DNA of 64,000 bases, taken from NCBI RefSeq assembly GCF_017985075.1, contig NZ_JAGNYF010000001.1:1-64000 (forward strand), in the 5' to 3' direction. Shown here piece by piece: positions 45,104 through 53,921 of the stretch. A model generated the notes under the pieces. It had not been told where the DNA came from. It saw only the letters and a program-made list of their open reading frames with translations, and ran no database searches. The DNA is from Flavobacterium sp. (GTDB lineage: Bacteria; Bacteroidota; Bacteroidia; Flavobacteriales; Flavobacteriaceae). Each line of letters opens with the position of its first letter. The stretch's first letter is position 1. The translations under genes were made by a program, and so were the position numbers.

Positions 45104-48100
45104 ATGTCAAAAAAAAATAAAATAAATTTACAACTTTCAGGTTTAGAACCACTCTTTATTAATGAAGAATCTGTTTTTGTGAATGTTGGTGAACGAACCA
45201 ATGTAACAGGTTCTCGTAAATTTCTTCGTTTAATAAAAGAAGAAAAATACGACGAAGCGCTTTCAATAGCACGTGAGCAAGTAGAAGGTGGCGCCCAAAT
45301 TATCGACATTAATATGGATGAAGGAATGTTAGATGGCGTTTATGCTATGACAAAATTCCTAAATTTAATTGCTGCCGAACCAGATATTGCTCGTGTTCCT
45401 GTAATGATTGATAGTTCGAAATGGGAAATTATCGAAGCGGGTTTAAAAGTCGTACAAGGAAAAGCGGTCGTAAATTCAATTTCACTTAAAGAAGGCGAAG
45501 CGGTTTTTATACATCACGCCAAGTTAATTAAGCGATATGGTGCAGCAGTAATTGTTATGGCTTTTGATGAAGTCGGACAAGCAGATAACTACCAACGTAG
45601 AATTGAAATATGTAAAAGAAGTTATGATATTTTGGTCGACCAAGTCGGTTTTCCTGCTGAAGATATCATTTTCGATCCCAATATTTTTCCAGTTGCAACT
45701 GGAATGGACGAGCATAAATTAAACGCTTTAGATTTTTTCCAAGCAACAAAGTGGATTCGTGAAAATTTACCTTTTGCGAATGTTTCAGGTGGTGTTAGTA
45801 ATGTTTCATTCTCCTTTCGTGGAAATGATAAAGTCCGTGAAGCGATGCATTCCGCTTTTCTATATCACGCCATTCAGAATGGGATGACTATGGGAATCGT
45901 AAATCCAGAAATGTTAGAAATTTACGATGAAATAGACGCTGTTTTATTAGAACACGTTGAAGATGTTCTTTTAAACAGAAGAGAAGATGCTACCGAACGT
46001 TTATTAGATTTAGCCGAAAGTTTTAAAGGCGATTTCAAGGTAAATGAAAAAGCAATAGCCGAATGGCGAAATGGTTCAGTTCAAGAACGATTAACGTATT
46101 CGTTAGTAAAAGGATTTGATGAATTTATTGAAATTGATGTGGAAGAAGCCAGATTAACCGCCAATAAAGCCATTGAAGTGATTGAAATCAGTTTAATGAA
46201 TGGAATGAACGTGGTTGGTGATTTATTCGGAAGTGGAAAAATGTTTTTACCTCAAGTGGTAAAATCAGCACGAGTTATGAAAAAAGCGGTGGCGTATTTA
46301 TTACCATTTATTGAAGAAGAAAAAGATTCAACCGCTTCGTCTTCTGCTGGAAAAGTATTGATGGCAACCGTTAAAGGTGATGTTCACGATATCGGAAAAA
46401 ATATTGTATCAGTAGTTTTGGCGTGTAATAATTTTGAAATTATCGATTTAGGAGTAATGGTTCCGCCAGAAAAAATTATAGATGCTGCCATTAAAGAAAA
46501 CGTAGATATTATCGGTTTAAGCGGATTAATTACACCTTCTTTAGACGAAATGGTGTATTTGGCCAAAGAAATGGATAAGTTAAACATCAAAATTCCAGTA
46601 ATGATTGGTGGCGCTACCACTTCACGCGCGCATACAGCTGTTAAAATTGCTCCGGAATATGCTGCAACTGTAGTACACGTTAATGATGCATCAAGAGCTG
46701 TAACTGTTGCTTCGAATTTATTGAATACGGAAACAAAAATGTCGTATTCAATTGCGTTACGCGAGGAGTACGATGCATTACGTGAAGGCTATTTAAACAG
46801 AGCAAGAGAGAAAAATTTCTTAACGATTGAAGATGCTCGTAAAAATAAATTAAAGATAGATTGGAACAATTACGAAGCTATAAAACCTAATTTTATTGGT
46901 ACGAAAACAGTTGAGGTAGCATTATCCGATTTAGTCGATTTTATCGATTGGACACCGTTTTTTCAATCTTGGGAATTATATGGAAAATATCCTGCTATAT
47001 TAACTGATGAAATAGTGGGTGAACAAGCATCAGATTTGTTTAAAGATGCACAAAATATGTTGTCAAAAATTGTCTCTGAAAAATGGTTTACAGCTAAAGG
47101 AATTTTAGGAATTTTTCCCGCCAACACCATAAATGATGATGATATTGAAATCAGCCCCCCAACCCCCGAAGGGGGAGCTCCCGACTTTGTGGATAAGTAT
47201 GGATGGGAAACTGCAGGCTCTGAATTGTATAGCGTTTTAAAAGAAAAAGCAAAAGAAATGCGTAACAAACCCACTGAAGCAGAAAAAATGCTTTGGAATG
47301 TTTTGAGCAATAAAGGAATTGAGAATTATAAATTTAGAAGACAGCATATTGTTGGTGAATATATTGTAGATTTTATTTGTTTAGAAAAAAGATTAATTAT
47401 AGAAGTAGATGGTGCTGTCCACAATGATTTAGCACAAATCGAACACGACAAACAAAGAACCGAATGGTTGGAATCTAAAGGTTTCAAAGTAATAAGATTC
47501 ACAAATAATCAAGTCCTCTCAGATTTTTTCAATACAATAGAAAAAATTCGTAAAGGATTAAACACAATCTTGGTAGCTCCCCCTTCGGGGGCGGGGGGGG
47601 CTTTTCTTACACTAAGACAACAATCTCAAAAAACCGCTGGTGCACCTAACATCGCATTAGCTGATTTTATTGCGCCAAAAGATTCTGGAGTTCAAGATTA
47701 TATGGGTTGTTTTTGTGTTACTACTGGTTTTGGCGTAGATGAGAAAGCAACAGAATTTGAAAAACAATTAGATGATTATAATGCCATTTTAACCAAAGCT
47801 TTAGGTGATAGATTAGCAGAAGCTTTCGCAGAATATTTACATTTAAAAGTTCGAAAAGAAATTTGGGGATACGCTTCTGAGGAACAACTTTCCAATCAAG
47901 AATTAATTAAAGAAAATTACAAAGGAATTCGTCCAGCACCAGGTTATCCAGCGTGTCCAGACCATTTAGAAAAGCCAACTATTTGGGATATTTTAAAAGT
48001 GGAGGAAAATATTGGTGTGAAATTAACTGAAAGTATGGCAATGTGGCCGGCTTCTTCAGTTTCAGGATATTATTTTGCACATCCAGAAAGCAAGTATTTT

Positions 48101-48205
48101 GGGTTAGGAAAAATAAAATCAGACCAAGTAGCAGATTACGCAAACAGAAGAAATATATCAATAGAAACAGCAACTAAATGGTTAGCACCTAATATTGCAG
48201 ATTAA
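45104..48205 (+). CDS. metH: Methionine synthase, folate/cobalamin/activation part, with in-frame DUF559 insertion
   Basis: 1033 residues. The pterin-binding barrel (about 15-290; [19 protein letters not shown]), B12 cap (about 310-400) and B12 domain (about 410-560) carry cobalamin ligand His428 in GDVHDIGKN. The activation domain runs to the C-terminus ([37 protein letters not shown]). Residues 684-833 interrupt the activation domain between NDDDIEI and [10 protein letters not shown]. They are encoded by a 450-bp inverted-repeat element carrying a DUF559/Vsr-like nuclease domain with Asp756, Glu767 and Asp769. Without it the protein would be about 883 residues, normal for this half. Whether the enzyme stays active is unknown. 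Confidence 0.93.
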   Translation: MSKKNKINLQLSGLEPLFINEESVFVNVGERTNVTGSRKFLRLIKEEKYDEALSIAREQVEGGAQIIDINMDEGMLDGVYAMTKFLNLIAAEPDIARVPVMIDSSKWEIIEAGLKVVQGKAVVNSISLKEGEAVFIHHAKLIKRYGAAVIVMAFDEVGQADNYQRRIEICKRSYDILVDQVGFPAEDIIFDPNIFPVATGMDEHKLNALDFFQATKWIRENLPFANVSGGVSNVSFSFRGNDKVREAMHSAFLYHAIQNGMTMGIVNPEMLEIYDEIDAVLLEHVEDVLLNRREDATERLLDLAESFKGDFKVNEKAIAEWRNGSVQERLTYSLVKGFDEFIEIDVEEARLTANKAIEVIEISLMNGMNVVGDLFGSGKMFLPQVVKSARVMKKAVAYLLPFIEEEKDSTASSSAGKVLMATVKGDVHDIGKNIVSVVLACNNFEIIDLGVMVPPEKIIDAAIKENVDIIGLSGLITPSLDEMVYLAKEMDKLNIKIPVMIGGATTSRAHTAVKIAPEYAATVVHVNDASRAVTVASNLLNTETKMSYSIALREEYDALREGYLNRAREKNFLTIEDARKNKLKIDWNNYEAIKPNFIGTKTVEVALSDLVDFIDWTPFFQSWELYGKYPAILTDEIVGEQASDLFKDAQNMLSKIVSEKWFTAKGILGIFPANTINDDDIEISPPTPEGGAPDFVDKYGWETAGSELYSVLKEKAKEMRNKPTEAEKMLWNVLSNKGIENYKFRRQHIVGEYIVDFICLEKRLIIEVDGAVHNDLAQIEHDKQRTEWLESKGFKVIRFTNNQVLSDFFNTIEKIRKGLNTILVAPPSGAGGAFLTLRQQSQKTAGAPNIALADFIAPKDSGVQDYMGCFCVTTGFGVDEKATEFEKQLDDYNAILTKALGDRLAEAFAEYLHLKVRKEIWGYASEEQLSNQELIKENYKGIRPAPGYPACPDHLEKPTIWDILKVEENIGVKLTESMAMWPASSVSGYYFAHPESKYFGLGKIKSDQVADYANRRNISIETATKWLAPNIAD
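47153..47179. repeat. Left terminal inverted repeat of the metH element
   Basis: AGC, six C, AA, CCCCCGAAGGGGG, AGCT. It is itself partly palindromic (CCCCC-GAA-GGGGG), so each end can form its own hairpin. It is translated as SPPTPEGGA. Confidence 0.85.
47575..47602. repeat. Right terminal inverted repeat with G8 tract
   Basis: AGCTCCCCCTTCGGGGGC followed by eight G and CT; reverse complement of the left repeat with AA replaced by CC/G variation. It is translated as APPSGAGGA. Confidence 0.85.
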
Positions 48206-48213
48206 AAATAGTT

Positions 48214-48269
48214 GTTTCAGGTTTAAAGTTTAAAGTTCAATAACCTGAAACCTGAAACTTGAAACAAAC
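48214..48269. repeat. Palindromic heptamer array between metH and metF
   Basis: Eight units in perfect register: GTTTCAG, GTTTAAA, GTTTAAA, GTTCAAT, AACCTGA, AACCTGA, AACTTGA, AACAAAC. The first half is the approximate reverse complement of the second, giving a hairpin in the 70-bp gap before metF. Confidence 0.8.
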
Positions 48270-48275
48270 AAAAAA

Positions 48276-49232
48276 ATGAAAGTAACACAACATATCCAAA
48301 ACGCCAACGGAAAACCTTTGTTTTCTTTTGAAATTTTACCACCTTTAAAAGGTCAAAATATTCAATCTATTTTTGATAGTATTGATCCGTTAATGGAATT
48401 TAATCCACCATTTATTGATGTTACGTATCATCGAGAGGAATATGAATTTAAAGAATTACCAAACGGGTTATTGCAAAAGAAAATTGTAAAAAAACGTCCA
48501 GGTACGGTAGGAATTTGTGCAGGAATTCAAAATAAATATAATGTAGATGCCATTCCGCATATTTTATGTGGTGGTTTTACGAAAGAAGATACCGAAAATT
48601 TATTAATTGATTTAGATTTTTTAGGAATCGATAACGTTGTGGCGCTTCGTGGTGATGCGGTTAAAAGTGAAATTTATTTTAAGCCAGAAAAAGAAGGTCA
48701 CGTTTTTGCTTCTGAATTGGTTTCGCAAATTAATGATTTAAATAACGGTATTTATTTAGATGCCGATTTGCAAAATTCATCTAAAACTGATTTTTGTATT
48801 GGTGTTGCAGGATATCCCGAAAAACATATGGAAGCACCAAGTTTAGATAGTGACATTCATTTCTTAAAACAAAAGATTAAAAACGGTGCGGATTATATTA
48901 TTACGCAAATGTTTTTTGATAATCAGAAATTTTTCGAATTTGTTGCGAAGTGCAGAGCGGCTGGAATTACTGTTCCGATCATACCAGGTTTGAAGCCCAT
49001 TTCAACAAAAAAACAACTAAATTTAATTCCACACCGATTTAGCATCGAATTACCAGATGATTTAATTATGTCTGTCGTGAAAGCTAAAGATAATGATGCG
49101 GTAAAACAAATTGGTATTGAATGGTGTACGCAACAAAGTAAAGAACTTGTGGCGGCAGGAATACCAGTGCTTCATTATTACTCTATGGGTAAAGCAGAAA
49201 ATATCAAAGCCATTGCCAGTCAAATATTTTAA
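48276..49232 (+). CDS. metF: Methylenetetrahydrofolate reductase
   Basis: 318 residues. This FAD enzyme produces the 5-methyl-THF used by MetH. Typical parts: FSFEILPPLKG with the active-site Glu, PPFIDVTYHR, VDAIPHILCGGFTKEDTENLLIDL, NVVALRGDAV, IGVAGYPEKHMEAPSL and DYIITQMFFDNQKFFEF. The last gene of the SAM-I-controlled methionine operon, so substrate supply and methyl transfer are controlled together. Confidence 0.96.
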   Translation: MKVTQHIQNANGKPLFSFEILPPLKGQNIQSIFDSIDPLMEFNPPFIDVTYHREEYEFKELPNGLLQKKIVKKRPGTVGICAGIQNKYNVDAIPHILCGGFTKEDTENLLIDLDFLGIDNVVALRGDAVKSEIYFKPEKEGHVFASELVSQINDLNNGIYLDADLQNSSKTDFCIGVAGYPEKHMEAPSLDSDIHFLKQKIKNGADYIITQMFFDNQKFFEFVAKCRAAGITVPIIPGLKPISTKKQLNLIPHRFSIELPDDLIMSVVKAKDNDAVKQIGIEWCTQQSKELVAAGIPVLHYYSMGKAENIKAIASQIF

Positions 49233-49287
49233 TTTCAATTTTCTTTGTAATTGAACTTCATAAACTATATTTGTCTGAATTATTTTT

Positions 49288-50376
49288 ATGAAGCAATTTT
49301 TACTTTTATTCATTTTTGGAATTTCGTTTTCACAAAATCAATCGGACGCCTATTATATAGATGTTCAAGGATTTCGTGGAAATGTTTTTAAACATACACC
49401 TGAGGTAAGTCATTTGGCAACTGGTCATCCAGACGGATTTTTGGTAAGTATAAATAAAAAATCATCAGGTAAAAAGGAATGGCAGCAAGTTTATGGTTAT
49501 CCAGATTATGGAATTTCTTTCCAAGCTATCGACCTTAAAAATAACTATTTAGGTAAAAATTATGCGATAGGGTTACATTATAATTTTTACTTTTTAAAAA
49601 GACATTTGCTGTTCCGAGTTTCCCAAGGAATTGGATTTACAACTAATCCGTACGATAAAGAAACCAACAATAAAAACAACGCTTTTGGCTCGAAATTTTT
49701 AGACAACAATTACATTTTATTACAATATCAAAAGCAAAACCTTCTTGGACCAATTGGTTTTCAAACAGGATTTATGCTTACCCATTTTTCTAATGCCCGA
49801 TTTAAAGCACCAAATAGCGGTATAAACAGTTATTCCTTTAATTTTGGATTGAATTATAATTTTGATAAAGACAAAACGATTATAAAAGATAGTTTGCCAA
49901 ATTTAAAATCATATGCAGAAAAAATTAAATACAATTTAGCCTTTCGAACAGGAATTTCAGAAGCGCCAGTAGTTGGGATTGGTCAGCGTCAGTTTTATCA
50001 CATTGGTTTATATGCAGACAAGCGTTTTAACAGAAAAAGTGCCATACAATTAGGAACAGATGTGTTTTTTTCAAGATATTTAAAAGATTATATTCAATTT
50101 TCTTCTGTAGCCTTTCCAGATAAAAAACCAGTAGACCCAAATACGGATTATAAAAGAATTGGTGTTTTTGTGGGTCACGAATTATTTATTAATAAACTAT
50201 CCATTGAAACGCAATTTGGATATTATGTGTACAAACCTTTTAAATATGATATTGATATTTATCAGCGATTGACGCTAAAATATTATATCAATAAAAATAT
50301 AATTACAGGAATTGGTTTAAAAACGCATAGAGCAAAAGCCGAGGCTGCTGAACTAACTTTAGGAATACGATTATGA
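49288..50376 (+). CDS. PagL-like lipid A 3-O-deacylase (acyloxyacyl hydrolase)
   Basis: 362 residues with a signal peptide (about 1-16, ending SFS-Q). The first 200 residues match the PagL barrel, including the catalytic His and Ser in THFSNARFKAPNSGIN. The C-terminal part adds further beta strands, so the protein is about twice the size of Pseudomonas PagL. Members remove an acyl chain from lipid A at the outer membrane; activity here is inferred. The stop overlaps the next gene by 4 bp. Confidence 0.8.
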   Translation: MKQFLLLFIFGISFSQNQSDAYYIDVQGFRGNVFKHTPEVSHLATGHPDGFLVSINKKSSGKKEWQQVYGYPDYGISFQAIDLKNNYLGKNYAIGLHYNFYFLKRHLLFRVSQGIGFTTNPYDKETNNKNNAFGSKFLDNNYILLQYQKQNLLGPIGFQTGFMLTHFSNARFKAPNSGINSYSFNFGLNYNFDKDKTIIKDSLPNLKSYAEKIKYNLAFRTGISEAPVVGIGQRQFYHIGLYADKRFNRKSAIQLGTDVFFSRYLKDYIQFSSVAFPDKKPVDPNTDYKRIGVFVGHELFINKLSIETQFGYYVYKPFKYDIDIYQRLTLKYYINKNIITGIGLKTHRAKAEAAELTLGIRL

Positions 50377-51107
50377 TAAAAAAATATTTACTTTTAGTTT
50401 TTGTATTATTTCTTTCAGGTTGTGGAATTTCTGAAGATTGTATAAAAAATGCAGGAAATCCAGTAACTAAAGAATTTGCTATTTCTGATTTTGATAAAAT
50501 TCGTGTGCATTCAGGAATTTCTTTAGTGGTAAAAGAAGGTCCAGATTTTAAAGTCATCATTCAATCGGGTTCTAATATTATTGATAATATCGAAGCAACT
50601 AAACAAGGCGATTTTTTAGTGGTAAAAGACAAATCAACGTGTAACTGGACGCGCGATTTCAAAGCCGCAACTGTTTTTGTAACAGCACCAAATATTTCCG
50701 AAATTCATAGCAAAACCGAACAAGATATTTTTTCAGACGGGACGTTGACTTTTCCAATCCTGAGATTATTTGCTTTAAATGAAGAAGAAGCCGGTACTGG
50801 CGATTTCTATTTCAATATAAATAATGCACAAACCGTAATAGAATCGAATCACGTGTCTAATTTTTATATTTCTGGAAATACTTTGGAATTATTGTGTAAT
50901 TTCTATTTTGGTACGGGTAAATTTTATGGAGAAAATTTCATTTGTCAAAACATAAAAATCTTTCAACGCGGTTCTAACGATATGATTTTAAAACCCATTC
51001 AATCCATTTCAGGAAAAATATTAAATACTGGGAATGTGATTCTGAAAAATAATCCACCAATTATAAATGTGGAACAATTGTTTTCAGGACATTTGATACT
51101 GAATTAA
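50373..51107 (+). CDS. Head-GIN (DUF2807) domain lipoprotein
   Basis: 244 residues. The signal peptide ends LSGC-G, a good lipobox. The rest fits a DUF2807 auto-transporter adhesin-like 'head GIN' domain: a parallel-beta-helix-like repeat beginning EFAISDFDKIRVHSGISLVVKEG. It is coupled to the PagL-like gene by an ATGA overlap, so both may act on the outer membrane. The function of the family is unknown. The stop converges with gldA with a 4-bp overlap. Confidence 0.83.
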   Translation: MIKKYLLLVFVLFLSGCGISEDCIKNAGNPVTKEFAISDFDKIRVHSGISLVVKEGPDFKVIIQSGSNIIDNIEATKQGDFLVVKDKSTCNWTRDFKAATVFVTAPNISEIHSKTEQDIFSDGTLTFPILRLFALNEEEAGTGDFYFNINNAQTVIESNHVSNFYISGNTLELLCNFYFGTGKFYGENFICQNIKIFQRGSNDMILKPIQSISGKILNTGNVILKNNPPIINVEQLFSGHLILN

Positions 51108-51793
51108 GCTTTCGTCTTCTCTCTAAAAACCTTTTCTAAATTGCTTCCTAAGTCAGCAATTTGTGCGTCTTCCACAATTTTTCCTTGGTGAATAATGATA
51201 ATTCTATCGCAAATGGCTTGAACTTCCTGCATAATATGGGTAGATAAAAATACCGTTTTATCTTTACCAATATTTTTAATTAATTCTCTAATTTCAACCA
51301 ATTGATTCGGATCTAAGCCGGTTGTTGGTTCATCTAAAATCAACACATCGGGATTGTGAAGTAAAGCCGTAGCCAATCCTACACGCTGACGAAATCCTTT
51401 AGAAAGTTCGCCAATTTTTTTATGACATTCTGGAGTTAAGCCCGTCAATTCAATCACTTCTTGAATACGAGATTTAGCAGTTTTATGAACTTCAGCACTA
51501 AATTCTAAATATTCACGCACATATAAATCCAAATATAACGGATTGTGTTCTGGTAAATATCCAACAGATTGTTGTACGCTTTTTTGAGCAGAAGTCACAT
51601 CAAAACCATTTACAACGGCTTCGCCTTCATCTGCTGTTAAATAAGTAGTCAGTATTTTCATTAATGTCGATTTTCCAGCACCATTTGGACCTAAAAAACC
51701 TACTATTTCGCCTTTTTTCACAGAAAAACTAACGTTATCTAACGCTTTTTGAGTTCCGTACGTTTTGGTAATATTTTCGACTTCTATTGACAT
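51104..51793 (-). CDS. gldA: GldA-like ABC transporter ATPase, shortened
   Basis: 229 residues. A full nucleotide-binding domain: Walker A GFLGPNGAGKST, signature ELSKGFRQRVGLATALL, Walker B VLILDEPTTGLD and switch His FLSTHIMQEV. The sequence is close to GldA, the ATPase of the gliding-linked GldAFG transporter. Full-length GldA is about 300 residues and ends in NLE.VFRE.TK. Here the chain goes from GKIVEDAQIADLG straight to SNLEKVFREKTKA, so roughly 70 residues between are missing. The frame reaches 51898, but the promoter element at 51808 supports the ATG at 51793. Confidence 0.82.
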   Translation of the reverse strand: MSIEVENITKTYGTQKALDNVSFSVKKGEIVGFLGPNGAGKSTLMKILTTYLTADEGEAVVNGFDVTSAQKSVQQSVGYLPEHNPLYLDLYVREYLEFSAEVHKTAKSRIQEVIELTGLTPECHKKIGELSKGFRQRVGLATALLHNPDVLILDEPTTGLDPNQLVEIRELIKNIGKDKTVFLSTHIMQEVQAICDRIIIIHQGKIVEDAQIADLGSNLEKVFREKTKA

Positions 51794-51807
51794 ATACTTC
51801 TTTTCCA

Positions 51808-51815
51808 CAAAAATA
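51808..51815 (-). promoter_or_regulatory. Putative -7 element of gldA
   Basis: TATTTTTG on the minus strand, 15 bp before the chosen gldA start; it excludes the longer reading frame. Confidence 0.5.
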
Positions 51816-51882
51816 ATAAATAAAAGCAATACTTTAATAGATAAATTTAAGTTAATATGGTTTTTATTGTTTAATTTTTTTG

Positions 51883-51890
51883 TAAATTTG
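51883..51890 (+). promoter_or_regulatory. Putative -7 element of the TetR-UbiB-SDR operon
   Basis: TAAATTTG, a TAnnTTTG match, 20 bp before the ATG at 51911. Confidence 0.5.
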
Positions 51891-51910
51891 TTCAACAAAA
51901 TATTTATACT

Positions 51911-52588
51911 ATGGCAGCACCTAAAAAAAAGAAAGTAATTACTGAAGATGTAATTGTTTCTGCATACACAGATTTTTGTTTAACAAACGCAAAAAAACCA
52001 AATTCGGTTTATGAATTTGCCAAATTAAACAATATGGATGAAACGGATTTTTATCACTATTTTACTTCATTTGAATTGTTAGAAAAACAATATTTTGTAA
52101 CCATGTTTGCTTACACTTTAGAATTATTAGAAAAAAATGAAGCGTACCAATCCTATGATAGTGCAAATAAATTATCTGCTTTTTATTTTACATTTTTCGA
52201 AATGGCTACTGCAAATAGAAGTTTTATCATTCATTTATTGAAAGAAGATAAAAACCCAATGAAAAACTTAGGGAAGTTGTCTAAACTTCGTGAAGTATAT
52301 TTGGATTATGCGTTAACTATTTTAGAAAAGCCAATTAAAATTGAACAAGAAACAGTAGTAAAAATTCAAGATAAAGTATTACAAGAAGCATCTTGGTTGC
52401 AATTTTTATCCATCTTCAATTTTTGGATGAACGACGAATCTTCCAATTTTGAAAAAACCGATGTATTTATTGAAAAATCAGTAAAAGCGAGTTTCGATTT
52501 GGCATACAATATTCCTACACAAAACATTATTGATTTTGGAAAATTTTTGTGGAAAGAACAAATGAACGGAATGTTTTCAAAATCATAA
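51911..52588 (+). CDS. TetR-family transcriptional regulator
   Basis: 225 residues, all helical in appearance. The N-terminal helix-turn-helix region (VIVSAYTDFCLTNAKKPNSVYEFAKLNNMDETDFYHYFTSFELLEKQYF) is a diverged TetR_N. The remainder is a C-terminal ligand/dimer domain of the type paired with AarF kinases in Bacteroidota. It probably controls the operon it heads, since the UbiB and SDR genes follow with 15- and 10-bp gaps. The ligand is unknown. Confidence 0.8.
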   Translation: MAAPKKKKVITEDVIVSAYTDFCLTNAKKPNSVYEFAKLNNMDETDFYHYFTSFELLEKQYFVTMFAYTLELLEKNEAYQSYDSANKLSAFYFTFFEMATANRSFIIHLLKEDKNPMKNLGKLSKLREVYLDYALTILEKPIKIEQETVVKIQDKVLQEASWLQFLSIFNFWMNDESSNFEKTDVFIEKSVKASFDLAYNIPTQNIIDFGKFLWKEQMNGMFSKS

Positions 52589-52603
52589 ACACAACAAAAA
52601 ATA

Positions 52604-53911
52604 ATGAAAAAAATAGATAGTATTCCAACTGGAAAAATGCAGCGTGTAACAAAATTAGTTACGACTGGAGTGAAAGTTGGGGGAAATTACCTTAAATATT
52701 ATGGTGAAAAAGTTGTAAATCCATCTTTAACTAAAGATAAATTACACGAAAGCAATGCCACAGATATATACGATGGGTTAAAGGAATTAAAGGGAAGTGC
52801 GCTAAAAGTTGCACAAATGCTAAGTATGGAAAAAAACTTGTTGCCACAATCTTATGTAGATAAGTTTTCGTTGTCGCAATTTTCTGTGCCGCCATTATCA
52901 GCGCCTTTGGTTCGAAAAACATTTAAAACCTATTTTAAACAATACCCTGAAGAATTATTTGATACTTTTTCACCAGATTCCATTAACGCTGCAAGTATTG
53001 GACAAGTTCATAAAGCAACTAAAAACGGAAAAGAATTGGCTGTAAAAATTCAGTATCCAGGTATTCGAGAAAGTATCGGATCCGATATTGCTTTAGTGAA
53101 ACCAATTGCGATTAGAATGTTCAATTTACAAGGAACTTCTGATGAATATTTTCAAGAAGTTGAAGACAAACTTACCGAAGAAACAGATTATAAATTGGAA
53201 ATTTCGCAATCGATGGCAGTAATTATTGATTGTGAGAAAATTGATAACTTATTATTTCCGAACTATTACCCAGAATATTCTTCGGATAAAATTATCACAA
53301 TGGATTGGATGAATGGGATTCATTTATCTGAATTTTGTTCGAGTAATGCCTCTCAAGAACAACGTGATAAAGTTGGACAAACGTTATGGAATTTCTATAT
53401 GTACCAAATTCATCAGTTGAAAAAATTTCACGCTGATCCGCATCCGGGTAATTTTTTAGTAGATAAAAACGATAACTTAATTGCGATTGACTTTGGTTGT
53501 ATGAAGGAAATTCCGAATGATTTTTATGTGCCGTATTTTGAAGTGTCTACCCCAGATTCTTTAAAAGATATGGACTATTTCACAAAAAAATTATTCGAAT
53601 TAGAAATATTAAAAACAACGGATTCTCCAAAAGAGTTATCCTTTTTTACAGATATGTTTCACGAATTATTAAGTGTGTTTACACAACCAATTCAAGCAGA
53701 AATATTTGATTTCGCACAACCTGAGTTTCAAGTTCAAATTGCTGCTTTAAGTGAAAAATTCGCAAGTGATAAAACGCTACGTAAAATGAATGGAAACCGA
53801 GGTTCAAAACATTTTATTTATGTAAACAGAACCTTTTTTGGTTTATACAGTTTAATGTTTGACATTAAAGCAAAAGTAAAAATTAACGATTTTAAAAAAT
53901 ATTTAAATTAA
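52604..53911 (+). CDS. UbiB/AarF (ABC1) atypical kinase-family protein
   Basis: 435 residues. ABC1 features: the KxGQ-like stretch LKGSALKVAQMLSME (with Ala in place of Gly), AASIGQVHKAT, ELAVKIQYPGIRESI with the ATP-site Lys, ADPHPGNFLV and IDFGCMKEIP, the DFG equivalent. ABC1 proteins support lipid and quinone metabolism in other organisms. Here the context (a regulator and an SDR) gives no specific substrate. The C-terminal hydrophobic helices found in E. coli UbiB are absent. Confidence 0.9.
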   Translation: MKKIDSIPTGKMQRVTKLVTTGVKVGGNYLKYYGEKVVNPSLTKDKLHESNATDIYDGLKELKGSALKVAQMLSMEKNLLPQSYVDKFSLSQFSVPPLSAPLVRKTFKTYFKQYPEELFDTFSPDSINAASIGQVHKATKNGKELAVKIQYPGIRESIGSDIALVKPIAIRMFNLQGTSDEYFQEVEDKLTEETDYKLEISQSMAVIIDCEKIDNLLFPNYYPEYSSDKIITMDWMNGIHLSEFCSSNASQEQRDKVGQTLWNFYMYQIHQLKKFHADPHPGNFLVDKNDNLIAIDFGCMKEIPNDFYVPYFEVSTPDSLKDMDYFTKKLFELEILKTTDSPKELSFFTDMFHELLSVFTQPIQAEIFDFAQPEFQVQIAALSEKFASDKTLRKMNGNRGSKHFIYVNRTFFGLYSLMFDIKAKVKINDFKKYLN

Positions 53912-53921
53912 AACGACTAAG

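Larger units (their letters stand above)
47153..47602. mobile_element. 450-bp inverted-repeat element encoding a DUF559 nuclease domain, in frame inside metH
   Basis: The terminal repeats are 47153-47179 and 47575-47602; apart from a few bases in the C/G runs they are exact reverse complements. They flank a region encoding [57 protein letters not shown] and [11 protein letters not shown], the order of motifs in DUF559 (very-short-patch-repair-like endonuclease) proteins. The length is exactly 150 codons and contains no stop in the metH frame. I see no target duplication. The element resembles the in-frame palindromic elements known from Rickettsia, but with a nuclease domain as cargo. Confidence 0.75.

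Noticed and set aside
47153-47602. Intein in MetH
   Set aside because: There is no N-terminal Cys/Ser block, no C-terminal His-Asn, and the junction residues are Pro/Gly from the repeats. The nuclease motif is DUF559, not LAGLIDADG or HNH in an intein frame.
45104-48205. metH as a pseudogene broken by insertion
   Set aside because: The frame is continuous through the element (450 bp, no stop), and all flanking catalytic motifs are intact.
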